Assembly (NCBI RefSeq): GCF_009602425.1
Contig: NW_022261625.1
Coordinates: forward strand, 32,375 to 96,374
Length of the DNA: 64,000 bases
DNA from: Actinia tenebrosa
Lineage: Eukaryota; Cnidaria; Anthozoa; Actiniaria; Actiniidae
Direction of reading: 5' to 3'
Under the pieces are notes generated by a model. That model saw only the letters and a program-made list of their open reading frames with translations, made no database searches and had not been told where the DNA came from. Below are positions 1-12,600 of the stretch, in pieces (the stretch's first letter is position 1; the number at the start of each line of letters is the position of its first letter). Made by a program: the position numbers and the translations under genes.

Positions 1-238
1 GTTCAGTTAAATTGTAATTATTTTTTATGTACTTGGTTCTTCTTCAGTTTACTCCAATGTTAAATTTTACATTTCTGGGGTCTAACTCGAAAACCTTATG
101 GTTAATTTAGACCCCAGGCTCTGAATTATGTTCTTTAGACAATTATCTATTCTTTATTTTCTTAGTTGTTTTCTATAGTTGTTTTTCACATTTCATGTAA
201 ATTTTCTTGTATGAGCAAATAAAAATTGCACATAATAG

Positions 239-270
239 TATTGTATTGTATTGTATTGTATTGTATTGTA
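239..270. repeat. (TATTG)n pentanucleotide microsatellite
   Basis: About six uninterrupted copies of TATTG directly follow an AATAAAAATTGCAC segment. A simple repeat right after an A-rich tail is typical of the 3' end of a non-LTR retroposon. No retroposon coding sequence is recognised before it, so only the microsatellite is certain. Confidence 0.85.
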
Positions 271-562
271 ATATAATCTTGTTTCAGTCTGTAATATTGT
301 TAGCAATACTACTAAAACTGTTACTACTATTTTGATGGTTTGTTTTTGTTTCCTCGGTTTCTTTTGTCTTATTCTATCATATAAACACTCCTTTCTACCA
401 CCTCTTTCTCTTTTACTCCGACAAAGGACTAGCGTCCGAAATGTCAGTAAAAAGTTTTTTCATCTTTTCACGGTGTATAATTTACCTTTATATCATTACT
501 GTTTCATTAAAAACACTGACGCAGCTCACACTAGTTTTTAGCTAGTTATCTCTTCCTATTAC

Positions 563-690
563 TAGAGTGCAAACAATCCGTGAAATACTAATTGCTAAAT
601 AGTACAAAATAGTGTTAATTAAACAATAGAAAACAATGGAATTTGCATGAAATTTTGCTATTTAGTATTCTAAATAGCACAATCAATTTC
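563..690. repeat. Dispersed MITE-like family, copy 1
   Basis: Begins with TAGAGTGC, followed by a TCCGTGAAA block and a AAACAATAGAAAACAA block. The same blocks occur in the same order at 10169-10437, and partly at 26985-27090 and 50666-50821. The right end is indistinct here, so the boundary is approximate. Confidence 0.5.
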
Positions 691-917
691 CTTTCCTAGG
701 ATCAAGTCTGTTTGTTTCAAGTATCTGAGTGGCAAAATATATTTGTAATGTTATATTTATAATCTTACATGAGCAATTTATTTATTTATATCAACTTTTT
801 TTGCAATAAATAACACGAGTCAAGAAATATATACAGAAATATGTAAAATATATTTAGCTGGATTCATGCGACGCACGAGAACGAGGCTAACATTGAAAAG
901 CGTTCTTGACAACCAAC

Positions 918-3900
918 ATGGACAACGCAGACTTGGAGAAGTTGACTATTTCCCCAGGAAAATTATGCCCTGTTTTCAATCCAAATACCATCGATTATTC
1001 TGTTACCTTAGAGAGCGATGTAAAGCAACTCAAAATTGATCCACTGACAAGTGATTGTGGAGCTTCCTACAGGATATTGGTAAGTCTTCGTCTTTCTCAG
1101 AAACTAGTGGTAACCGATCACACTTGGCTTATTTTAGCTTGCTTTTTAACAAATATGAATGGCATTAAATCGTTTTAAAGGGAGGTGCTGGTAAGATTTT
1201 AGATCTTCCAGAAGGAGAAACCACTTCAATTAAGATCGAGGTAACTGCCGAAGATGGAACTACAATCAAGAACTATATCATAAGCGCTACCAGATTGTCA
1301 GCTAAGGAAGCTTTGCTCAGCTACCTGAAATGTTCAGTGGGGGAACTCAGTCCAGCATTTGCAGCTAACATTCAAACCTATACTACAGCTGTTCCATTAT
1401 CAGTGTCGTTTATTCAGATAACAGCAACTGCAGCAGACCAGAAAACGGCTTTGAAACTAAACGGAGGAGAGGATTTCAATGCACCAATCCAGCTCAACTT
1501 TGGCGAAACGAAAGTAGAAATCGAAGTGACATCTCCAGATAAAAGTACCTGCAAACTTTACACTGTAAAAGTTTGCAAACAACATTTATTAAGACCTGCA
1601 CACTTTGTGAACAAAGGCGACATCAAGAAAGCAGAGTGCCCAATTTGCCTTGGTATACCACATAGACCAAAGTCTATTAAAGGAAGCCTTTCTGGGCGTG
1701 TGTACTGTAAATCTTGCATTGATGAGACCACGCGAACCTCAAAACAAGACCCACTGGATGATACGCCTTTGATGGGAGAGTGGAGGCTTGATGAGTTTGA
1801 GCTGGATAAAGAGTTGTCAACTTCACCAGCCTATTGTGTGTTTAAACACTGGGGCTGCTCTGAAAAACCAACGTTATTCGATTTGGGCAACCACATGGAC
1901 TGTTGTGAATACAGACCAGTCATAGTTGACAAATCATCAGAGTTAGTTAAAGCTAAGGTTTTGCAAACCACGTCCAAGGTAACAGCTCATGATCACCCTT
2001 TGCATTTACTTATTATTAAAAACTTTTACGAACAAGAGGGTGCATCTTAGAGAGCTTTATTTACATGGGAGAAAAGCACATTTGCATGAGCCCCGAGGGG
2101 GTACTCAGCCAGGATTTGGGTAGGGGTGTCCCGCTGGGATTCTGAAAGGGGTACCCTGTTTATGACAAAAGATATAATTAATTGCACTGAATTCCCGTTT
2201 CAATTATCATGCCAGCTCGCGTATCGCTTTTTGAAGACCATAGTAACCAGTTTCGGTCAATACGAAAGTAGAAACCCTGAGTATGACAGGAAACGCAGGA
2301 AAAAAATTGAAGCTTGAGTGAAATTGCATACCCTGTTTATGACAAGAAGCTTGAAAAACCATACGCTGTTCAGCGGATCATCCCCGTATAGTCCATATAT
2401 GGGAGTACCCCCCCGGGGCATTAGCTAGGATCATTGACCTCTACTACCAGACTAACTTGCACACTTTCTTTTGTTTACTAGTTAATTAGCACCAAATTTT
2501 GTCTTGCTATAGTGCTATTCTCGTGAGGGAATAAAAATTTAAATAAGAAAGAAAATTTGCAAAGCATCATGGTAGTGAGAGTCAAATGATGCAATCATGC
2601 AAAAGTGCTATCAAACAAGCACTAACCAAACTTGGTTTATTGGTTTATTTTCAGCCTTTGATCTCATTTTGAACACACACATTTTCATTTTAACTTTTAA
2701 GATCTCCCCTTCCCCTCCCCTCCCCTCCAACTAAATGTTTGATGTTTTCCTTAATAGGACTGTACAATGGCCTGCTCAGATTGTACTCGGCCTGTGCGCA
2801 CAAATGAAATAGAATTACNCAAGATGTACATGTGCACAAGCAAACAATTTAATATTGTTTCATTGCATAAAGTGGAAGTTAGAGGATGGGAGAAAAAGTT
2901 AATACAAGAAACCAGTGAAAAGTCTGCTGAAAAGTTGATGCTTACAGCAAAAGGAATCGAAAAAGATTATTTGAAAGCCCTTCCCAAGCATGGTATGTAA
3001 GAGATATATATTATATTGTAGTATTCCGCACTACAATATATGGTTTATATATATTCTCATGTACATATATCTCCTATGGGGCCGATAAACCCACATAATG
3101 TTTCCTAGCTTGAAGTCTCATAAATGAGGTAGCTTGGTAGCTCAGTGGTTAGAGCATGGCACCAGAATTGCCAGGGCATGGGTTGAAATCTTGTTCAAGA
3201 CTCAAAATTTTAAAAAAATGTTTTCAACAGTCTTATAAGCTGTATAAGTTGCTTGGTTATACTGCGAGAATCAGCTCAATTTAATACATTACAACCACAG
3301 TACAAATATATAGCTATATATATTCTCATATGCAGTATATTATCAGCACAGCAAAAGCAATTAATATTTCATTTTACAAAAACTTATATGTGTGATGTCC
3401 TTCCTATGCAAAATAACTTCAAAAATGAAAAGCAGATCTATTAAGTTTGTTTTGCATTTCTTCATATTTAGTAGGAATGAAGCTTCATATTTAGTAGGAA
3501 TTAGGCTTGCTATCTAAAGCTAAAGAGCAAGTTTTTGATCAAATTTGGCTTTATTTTAGTTAGGTGTGGGTGGGGTTTTTGTATTTATTCATTATAATAT
3601 TTATGCTGAAAGCCCATGTCACCATTAGTGTCTCCAAACTAAATATTAGATCTTTCCCAAATTTGCCTGATACATAAAACAGAGCCCAATATTTCAAGAT
3701 ATGCTTCATTTTTCACGCACAAAGGTTTCAGTGGAAGGCTACACTGTATGTGCTAAATTAAATTTATTTTTTTTACCTGCCACAAATCACTGAGCATTAT
3801 AAACAAAGTATCACATTGAAAGTACTGTTTACTTGTAGATCCAAATTTACAAAGTCCATGGTTACCAAGTCCATCTAGAATAGTAATTATCTTATCTAAT

Positions 3901-6900
3901 TTAGCTAACATAAACTATACAACAGTTTGGCTAAATTCCCAACATAAACTATACAACAGTTTGGCTAAATTCCCCGGAGATGTTCAGGATATTCATAAAT
4001 GGCACCTATTTGGGTAAAAATCATTTGTTGCCATGCTGACCTGAATAAGACTCCATTGCCTTTAAGGTAACCTTTTTTCAAAATCCCCCCCCCCCCCCCC
4101 CCCCCTCCCAGATTTCTAGTTTACCCTTAAGGTCATGATTTGGGTTAGGGATTAAGTATGAAGCAGGCTGATCCTATACAACAATAAAAACATTTTTTAC
4201 AGGATGTGCTGGACAGTTTTATGGTGAGGTTCATCCTCTTCAACTTCTAAATTCAGCAGCAGAGTGGTATGCTACAGCTATCAAACTCACACCCAAAGAT
4301 GCAAAAGTTCATTTTTGTCTTGCTCAAGTATATGAGGAAATGTATTATTGTCAGGATTTATATGGACTAAAGCCTCCGGTATGTGTTATTTTGCTTGCTT
4401 GTTTATATTTCACAAATAAAATAAAATAAAATACTGGGCTTATAACCCCTAATTCAGTAGTTTTATTAATACATGCACTCAAATGCCTTACATGATGTCA
4501 CAGTCATTTACATATACTGCAAGAATAAAGCTTCACGACACTTAAAACAGGAAATATTTTACCATATATATTCACTTCAGCTGAAAACAATATTGAGAAT
4601 TAAGAGTTTCTTTGTTTGTGGGAGTCATGATTTTGCTACCCTTTTGTTTCATCCATATTTTTTTATTTTGTATTCCTGCTCCAAGCTTTCAGGTTACAAA
4701 CCCATCATCAGGGAAAAACTGATTGAAATTACATTCAAAGTTGCGAGACAATGACAATCACGTGTGCGCGAGCTAACGAACGTTATGCGCACGGAAAATA
4801 CTTATAAACTAAGATATTCTATAGTAAACAAAACAAATAAATAGATTAACTAATTAATTATCAAAATTATATAGACGATACTAGCGTTTGACTTATTATT
4901 AAGTGGCATGTAACTATGTGGAACAGTCCTTCCACAGTCTCTATTGAACATCACATTGTTCTTGGAAGCTATTTAAAATACTTCAGTCAATTTGCACTTA
5001 GACCAAGAAACTTCACGCCAGGACCCTCAAATAATTCCATGCTATATCATGGTTACATTTATTAGCATGATCTGCCAAGGCTAATGATCCTGTTTTTCCA
5101 AGACGGACTCTGGCCATAATGTATGTTCTTTCTGTCATGTTCTTAACGATCGTTCTGTTTCGAGTAGTAAATATTGAGAATATTAAGTCAGGGATTCTGT
5201 GTACTTTAATGTGATCTTACTCAACACACGTTTCAAACTTTTCAAAATAGAGAAAACTGCAGCTTTCCATTTCTTGTTGGCATTTTTGGTCAAAGAGATA
5301 TTAATGCTAATTAGGAGGTTAATTAAGGTCATATCAACTCACAGTTTCCTGCAATATAGATCTATCCCAGTATATTTCTGAGTATTTGATGAATGTCATT
5401 CAAACTTTGCAGTCTACTTTTATTCAAAACATGTGACATGACAATACACAAACTTTTCAGGCTATATTTTATCACAATCCTATGCATATCATAATCCTTT
5501 GCTGGTTAAGTCATCAGGAAAAGTGGCCACCATTTTAAGTTTCATTATCTTTGGAAGGAAAAAAGAAATTTGACAAAAGAAAGTGACATTTCACTTTACT
5601 ATCAACAGTCTTTCAATCCAGGCAAAAAAAGCAGCAAGTCAGAAATTTGGTCATAGTAGCATGTTAACTTAGTGTAACCATTTAAGCAAACCAGTCTTCT
5701 TTTTATTTCTTTTTTTTTTCCTTTGATATATATAGAAAACCTCAGAACCTGAATTAGACTTCAATTTAAAGTCAAAAGAAAGTTCCAAAGAAGATGACAT
5801 TCAAGCTCTTTGTGAGTCACGTGGTGTTGGTCGAAATGCTCCTTTGAGTTTACAGCTTAAGGCTTTAGATGACGAATACCACTACCTTGTGGAACAAGGA
5901 AGATCTGTTAAGGCTGAATATGTACAGGAACTATATGTATTCAAATCAAAACAGACATTAAAGGTATGTTAAATGTGATCATAATTCAAATGTATTACAC
6001 ATCAAATAATATTTGTTTACCAGACTCACAGCTTAATTTTTNAAAATTGTTCATAGATTTCCATTGTCTGTCCTCTTATTGATCATAGATGATGTCTGTA
6101 AATGTTCAAAACTTAAAGTGGAACCATGAGCACAGCGAGTGGTTTCACTGTAAACTTTTGAACATTTACGATGTAATCTATGTTTGATAAGAGAACAGAC
6201 AATGGAAATCTATAAGCCATTTGTTTTTTTACAATAGAATAAACATAAAAACATCTAAAAATAAGAAAAAAAGTTTAAAAGAAAAAAAGTTTCAAGCACG
6301 CTGGATCCAAGCGCTGTGTTTGTCCTCTTATTTATTATAGCTGTCAGCCAACCAGATTGCGAGAATATGCTCTGTTATTGCAAAAAATGAAATGAAATAA
6401 ATAAATAATCCTGGCTTGTTTCACAAGGGGAGTACTCTCACCTCTATACCACCTGTGCTTCCAAAAACCTGGCTGGTATTGTTATTGTTATTGATGACAG
6501 GATTGCAAGACTGCTGAAATAGTTGTTAATGAAGAAGAGCCATTAGGTAAAGCCTATCTGAAGTATATGGATGCATTAGCATGCAATGTGGATAATCACC
6601 TATACAGCCTGCATGTTGGTAGGATGCTTGTACTTCAAGGTAAACATGATGAGGCTGTACCTAGATTGCAGACTTCAGTAGGACTTAAGCCAACAAATAT
6701 TGAGTCAAGGTATCAAGTACAAATATGATGCAAATTTATGCTTTTTAATTTTATAATTCAACTTTTTGATAACTTTTACTGCAAATATGTTATTAATTTT
6801 CCCCTTCATTTACCTTTTGTAAAATTCTTAGATTTTATCTAGGTCTCGCTTTAGTCCAGCAAACAGAAGGAGCTGGTACACGAAAAGATGAAGCAATTGG

Positions 6901-8879
6901 ATACATATCAGAGGGTTTGGAATATATGTTGAGTTATGTTCCAGGGGAAGAAAATCATGAATTTGGAGCAACCAAACCAATAAAAGTACCTAATATTCAT
7001 TGTCTTCAAGCATTTTTGATACTGGCAGATCAAGGTAAATAAACAAGTTGTAACTTCTAACATGTAACTTCTAACAAACTGTTACCTTGATGTCGGGGAC
7101 TATCCCGGTATGAAATATGTATGCTGTGCAAAATACTCACTTGTCTTAATTGTAAAATGTGTTTACTTCTAGTGAAAGGTAATCCTACATTGCCTGTTGG
7201 GGTAATGTCTTCAGGCGATGCATACCACTGTGCTGCAATAGTTTGTACACGAGTTATGCACTCTCTTGTTGCTAGAGGTCACACATATTATGCAGTAGAA
7301 TGGATTCTGTTTCAAGCTCATTCCTCACTTCTACAGTTGGCTCTCGAGGCAGACAATAATAACAAACCAATTGACCAAAATTTGGTTACAAGTCGATGTG
7401 ACAATCTCTCAGCACTTATTAAAAACTCTAGTATTCCACCTGAGAAACAAGTTTTGGAGCTACAAGAAAAGGTAACCATGTGCTTGACTTAATAGCCACT
7501 TTAAGAAGGGCTAAAAAGAATGCTGTTATTTGATTACTTTATCCTCAGACGTGTCAGCAAGCAGTATTGCTACAGCCGTCAAACAGCAGATCAATCTACC
7601 TTCTAGGAGATGCGCAGTTACGCTGCTATGACAACGATCCAACAAACAGCAAAGACCGTTTACTTGAGTGCGAGGATACCTATCGTGTTAGCTTAGAATT
7701 AGAAGGTAAACCTTCAGGAGGAAAGTCATTACCTGAGAAAATATGCCAACAAAACTGGTACAAAGAGCGACAAGCTAAGTCTCAGTCAGAAGAAAAAGCA
7801 AAGAGTACATCCACTACACAGAAACCTGCCACATCTTCAAAGATAAGTGGTGTGATAGGAAAAGGAGCTGCTCCAGCGAGAGGTGGTGTGTCTGCCAGGG
7901 GACGCGGAACTACAAGTAATGGTAAGTATTGTTTTTAGAAACGACTTACTGTGAGTTCGCTCTTGTTAATAGCTTGCGTATCATCTATATAATGTTAGTT
8001 GGACGTGTGGGTAATACTCCAAGTACCAGAGGAGGAGTGTCAGCTAAACCACCAGTTGCAAGAGGTAGGGCATCACCAACAAAGGGAACTTCTACGCAGT
8101 CGAGGAGTGGAGTTGCGGTTGCCAAACAGACAACTTCTGCAGCCAAGTCTTCAGGTATATCGAAAATTGTATGAATCAAGATGTAATATTCGCACATTAT
8201 ACTTTACTTGATAAAGAGAAATATATTTACTAACGCTAAAATACTTTACTTTTATTTAGCATCGCCAACCAAACCGCCGTCATCTCACAAAAGTGGCTCG
8301 TGTGCGGCAACGAAGTCACATTCGCAAATTGAAAAAACGCCAGAGAAACAAGACGTTATTTCTAGCAAATCAAAAGGTGAGGCAGACAAGCCTGTGGGAC
8401 CAATCAACAAGCCTGCTTATCAATCCCGTCTAGGACTTGCGAGAGTCCTAGTACGCAAAGATGCAGACAAGGATGAGATCCGTAAGCTTTATGAGGAAGT
8501 CATTTCCTTGGCGCCAGACTTCCATGACGCGTACATTGAGCTGGCTGATTCCCTTATCAATTCAGATCCTATGAAGGCTGTTGATGTTTATTCAAAGTAT
8601 CCTTTTAAAGAAAATCAGAGCTTTGACGATGCCTACATTCACGGGGAAATCGTACGAATCATTATGAAATACGAGAAGTATGATGACCCCAGGCTTGGAC
8701 CAAGTTTGATTTCTTTGGGAAAAACTATGGGACTAACTGTTATCGAGAAGTACGTTGAGGCACTAGATAAGACCTTCAAATACAGTAAGCTTTTATGTCA
8801 AGTATATGCTGGGGTACATGGGAAAGATGTTGACGATCCTGACCTTCATCAGTTTTTTAAATTCAAGTGTTGGATTTAA
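918..8879 (+). CDS. Cadherin-like / RING / TRAF-type finger / TPR protein (gene 1)
   Basis: Eleven exons keep frame through every junction: 918-1079, 1181-1978, 2758-2992, 4203-4378, 5736-5963, 6501-6709, 6832-7034, 7173-7471, 7549-7921, 7999-8154, 8260-8879 (3459 nt, 1152 aa). Residues 1 to about 190 form two cadherin-like beta-sandwich domains (pattern LxxLxxSxGxLxPxFxPxxxxY). A RING-like finger starts at C207 (ECPICL, then YCKSC), and a TRAF-type finger at about 273-300 (C, GC, H and CC spacing). TPR-like helices follow in exons 4-7 (for example KDAKVHFCLAQVYEEM). An Arg/Gly/Ser/Pro-rich linker spans exons 9-11, and helical repeats return to the C-terminus. The RING and TRAF fingers suggest an E3 ligase or signalling adaptor; that is inference. 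I do not recognise an orthologue by name. One base near 2819 is ambiguous. The first ATG of the open exon was taken as start. Confidence 0.85.
2090..2419. mobile_element. Non-autonomous terminal-inverted-repeat element in intron 2 of gene 1
   Basis: The left end GCCCCGAGGGGGTACTC is inverted at the right end (GGGAGTACCCCCCCGGGGC). The 330-bp interior codes for no transposase. This is the layout of a MITE. No clean target-site duplication was identified, so the superfamily is open. Confidence 0.75.
3128..3200 (+). repeat. tRNA-derived SINE-like sequence
   Basis: Contains an A-box-like TAGCTCAGTGGTTAGAGC and a degenerate B-box-like GGTTGAAATC at tRNA spacing, followed by an A-rich run. The B box departs from GGTTCGANNCC and the arms do not pair well, so this is a SINE head rather than a tRNA gene. 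Confidence 0.6.
3905..3974. repeat. 34-bp tandem duplication
   Basis: A unit beginning AACATAAACTATACAACAG is present twice, head to tail, almost perfectly, in intron 3 of gene 1. It is followed at 4085-4105 by a run of 21 C bases, a likely length-error spot. Confidence 0.8.
4640..5170 (-). mobile_element. Degraded Penelope-like retroelement 3' part (putative)
   Basis: On the minus strand a short stretch reads like the C-terminal part of a Penelope-like GIY-YIG region (LADHANKCNHDIAWN). Downstream lies a CCTGATGATGGGTTTGTAAC segment, a tail style common to such elements. The piece is clearly broken and old and lies antisense in intron 4 of gene 1. The limits are approximate. Confidence 0.4.
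6052..6214. repeat. Foldback (long inverted repeat) element
   Basis: The left arm from ATAGATTTCCATTGTCTGT is mirrored by a right arm ending ACAGACAATGGAAATCTAT, with arms of about 65-70 bases round a short loop, in intron 5 of gene 1. About 110 bases further on (near 6320-6350) a related TGTCCTCTTATTTATTATAG segment recurs, so this is probably part of a larger repeat family. Confidence 0.75.
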
Positions 8880-9233
8880 GGCTGAGTGAATGAACCTCAC
8901 TTTCTGTATGGCCCGAACTAAGAGGCTAACACTTTTTTTAGAGGATTGCAAAGTGTTGCCTTGATGATAGGGCTAATTCTGTTAGGTTACTCATTGCCTC
9001 CATTTATCCGAAAAGTATGATCAAGAGCCATATCTGAAATATTTTTGGTATTGAATAACCATTTGTAAAACTAGTTTGTATTGATTCACTTCGCAAGTGT
9101 TTTATTTCAGGCCAGTTGTACCTTTGGGTAGTAAGAATGGTTAAAAAGACGTCATATACTGTTATTGGTGTGATTTTGGATATCGTCTTTTTCCTTGTTT
9201 TAACATTCTGGTCATGAATAGCTTTAAGTAAGA

Positions 9234-9239
9234 AATAAA
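9234..9239 (+). promoter_or_regulatory. Poly(A) signal AATAAA of gene 1
   Basis: AATAAA lies 355 bases after the gene 1 stop codon. It is the first canonical hexamer downstream in this strand. Confidence 0.55.
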
Positions 9240-9275
9240 ACAGTGAATAGTGTGGTCATCAGTCGGCCTCGTCGC

Positions 9276-9281
9276 TTTATT
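9276..9281 (-). promoter_or_regulatory. Poly(A) signal of the kinesin gene (minus strand)
   Basis: TTTATT on the plus strand gives AATAAA on the minus strand, 322 bases after the kinesin stop. It lies 36 bases past the opposing signal of gene 1, so the two 3' ends should overlap or abut. Confidence 0.5.
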
Positions 9282-9602
9282 AATAAGCTTCTCTTTGTTA
9301 TCATATATTATTATCATATTATTTACAACTTATATTGCTAATGGTATCCGAGTACATGTTCGTGAGAATAAATAGATTGTTGTAAAACGAGCAGTTTTAG
9401 AATTACATTTTTCTATCTTTTGTTTTCTTGTGCTTACTGATGGTTTTCACGGCGGCCATGTTGGAGGAATTTAACAAAAGATTCGTCATTAGTCTCTTTT
9501 GTTATATCAACCAACATGGCCTCCTTGTCTTTTGTAATTACATTCTTTTGGAAATGATTGAAAACCAGCAATTGATATTGAAAAACGTCCTCATTTGGAT
9601 GA

Positions 9603-12600
9603 TCAACTGGAAAATGATTTGTTAGTCTTCTTAGACTTTGAAAATCTCTTGAACATTTTTTTAATGCCACTTTGGGGCACCTTCTTGTCATCATGTTCAC
9701 AGCTTACTACTTCATCGCTATGGGAGCTGCTGTCTCGGTCCCTGTCGTCTGAAAAACTAAGATTGCTGCTGTAAGACATTTGATTCTCCAGTCTTAGATT
9801 TGTTTCGGAACGGGAGGACTCGGAATCGTCAGACTGTGTCAAAGATGTGGGCTCTGCGCACGTGATAATGGAAGTAATAATAACATATAGGTTAGCTGAA
9901 TATTCTTTGACGAATGATATTTTTTACGATGATATGAACGATATATGGTCAACTCATTTGTAATTATATCATATTATGTTGTACAAACTAAATATTTTTT
10001 TGTAATTATAGACACAAAAAAATTATCTTCTCTCCTGGAATTAAAAACGGTGACTTTTTGGGCAAGTCTATGTAAAAGTAAGTCTTAGCAGGTAGATGTT
10101 CCCTTCCACCTCCCTAGTGCTAGTTAGTCTCTTCTATGATGGAACATAATTTGCATGTCAAGCAGTGATAGAGTGCACACCATATTTCCGTGAAACAATT
10201 ATTACCAGCTATTTAGGACTTAGTATTTAGTTATAAACTATTTAGTTGTAGAATTTACTCGGCATGAACCAAACAAAGACGTGCAGAGATAGTGTGCTCA
10301 CACTAAATCCCGTGAAACAAATACTAATTTTTAGCACTAAATAGTGATAATCAAACAATAGAAAACAAAGGATTCTGTATGAAATAGTACTAATTAGTAC
10401 TATTTAATGCTCATGGTTTTAGTGCGTGCACTCTATTTCTTCTGTTCCCAATGGTCTGCTCCAGTAATTTCCACTACGTATTTCGACAAAATAGCTGCAA
10501 TTCATTAGCCGTTATATCTGTTTCACGGATATAATAATGGCTTTTGAATACAGTAATGATAAGATGCGTATACACTTACTTCAATAAAGTTAGTCACCTG
10601 AAAAGCTACAGAGCTGAGACCGACAAGGATTATGGATAGATACATTTTACATGTTTCAACCGCTTGATAACTGTTGATGGACTTGAGATCTTCTACCAGT
10701 TACGAGTTCACCTCCTCTGAGCATCCTCAACAGATGCAGTTTGTGTCAAACGCTTTATTTGTTGGATATATGTGTTTGAAACATTTCCGATCACATCTTT
10801 CTAGGTTTTTGGTGGCTAACTTTATTGAAATAAGTATATAATATGTGTTTCTAGCCAAACTAGCTAATGTCCGGGGTAAAAGATTCCGAACGTATATTTC
10901 TGACCATAAATACCTTTAGCTGTAGGGAACATTTGAGATTTACATTGACGTTGAAACTTTCTTTCCTGTAGATGAAAGTTTTCAAGCGATTTTTTCGGCT
11001 CCTGATATGTAACAGAAAATATCAGCAATTACAACAGTCAAAGAATTGAATAAACATTTGTGTGTGGAGTATATCTGCTACTTACCGAAGATGGATTGAA
11101 TGTTTGATCGCTTGACACTCTCCTTACACTTGCACTTTTCGAAGTCGTTAGATGTGGAAGAGAAACCCCAGCATTTGCAATACATTCTCCAGTATCATGA
11201 GGCGCCATCACACATTCCAGGTACGACATGGAAGAATCACGTAAATGCTGCTTATCCGTTGATAAGCCAGTTGTGTTCTTGTGTACCGGAAGTTGCGTGA
11301 TACTTGTTAATTGATCCCGCGTATCCTCAAATTCTGTTTGTAATTTTTTGTAATCGGCTTCCAAGTTTACTAAAGTTTTCTTTGTTTTATAGCTTTCAGC
11401 CCTAGCCATCGCTAAATCGTTCTTTAAACGCTTGTTCTCAGCCTTTGAGTTGGAAAGACTTCTTTCGAGTTTACCTCTGTCGCGCTCAAGTCTATTTATT
11501 TCTTCCTTTGATGCAGATACTTGTACTTCTAATCTCATTTTCTCTTCGGTTAACGCAGTCATTTCTCTTTCGGCTTTCTTGATAGCCAGCGAGCGGTCGC
11601 ATATCTTTTGCTTTAGAGAGTTATTCTTCCCGGCGAGTTTTTGCAACTGTGCTTGAAAATCAGAATTTCTATTTTTCATGATAGTCAGTTCATTCTCAAG
11701 AATTGTATTTGTACATTTGATTTCAGCCATTTCTCTGTGCATTTTGTTTATTCCTCGATGTCCTTTGGATGTAGAATGCCCAGGGCGTAAGTCCTCAGCC
11801 GAAACCCAATCAGAAGAAAAACTTATGTCTTCAAAATCAGTGACCGAGGCAAAAGAGCTATCAGTTAACACGTCACCGCTTGTCAAATCATGATCATTAC
11901 ACAGTGACTCAAAAGTAGGGTTTTCATTGGAACCAGTATTTCGTGCCTTTTGAATTACGTCAAAACGTTGCACTCCCTTGGTGCTACTTCTACACTGACA
12001 ATCATGTGTACGACACTGACTGCACATCGTCTTGTCACCAGCGCTTTCAGGATTTTTTGCCNCGCGATCTTGATCCTTGAAATTTCTCTGTTCTTGGTTT
12101 ATTTCCTCAGAAAGTATGTGTTTAGATTCGCACGATGTAATACAATTGTCGTCAGTTGTGTTTTCTACACCACTGTCTACTTTTCCGAAAGTGTCAGGGC
12201 TCGAAGCTGATAACGGTTTAACTGCACCTTCCGTAGTGTTTTGACATCGATACTTCATCAAATAACCCACTGATTTGATCGGCAATTCAAGAAGAGCTTT
12301 GGAATAAGAAGTGTTTGTTTTATTCTCATATTTTGCGCTCTCTGGGGATTTTTTCTGTGTAGGAGATGTGCTGTTACTGTCAGCTTCGTCTTCGGTCGTT
12401 CTTGGTGATACTTGAGTACTGCCATCTACTATTTCTCTTATGTTGTAGCTTTTAAGTACCTGATTTTTTTCACGTAGTGCCGACACATCTTGATATAAAG
12501 TGGAATTTTCCTCCATTACAATAGCAAGCATACTTTCGAGTTTCTTGTTATTCTCATTCAGGTTTTCAGCTTTTTCATGGTCTTTTTGGCGGGCTGTTCT

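Larger units (their letters stand above)
1..917. other. Upstream flank of gene 1, no gene seen
   Basis: No supported coding exon. Bases about 120-270 look like the 3' end of a retroposed element: AT-rich sequence followed by a short pentamer array. Bases about 563-690 hold a member of a dispersed inverted-repeat family. The 5' UTR and promoter of gene 1 should lie in the last few hundred bases, but no clear core motif is visible. Confidence 0.5.

Noticed and set aside
3128-3200. Functional tRNA gene
   Set aside because: The B box is degenerate, arms do not pair and an A-rich tail follows, as in a SINE.
9434-9700. Minus-strand frame overlapping the last kinesin exon
   Set aside because: It is out of frame with the spliced transcript; the Ser-rich, basic frame ending at 9603 fits the donor at 11086.
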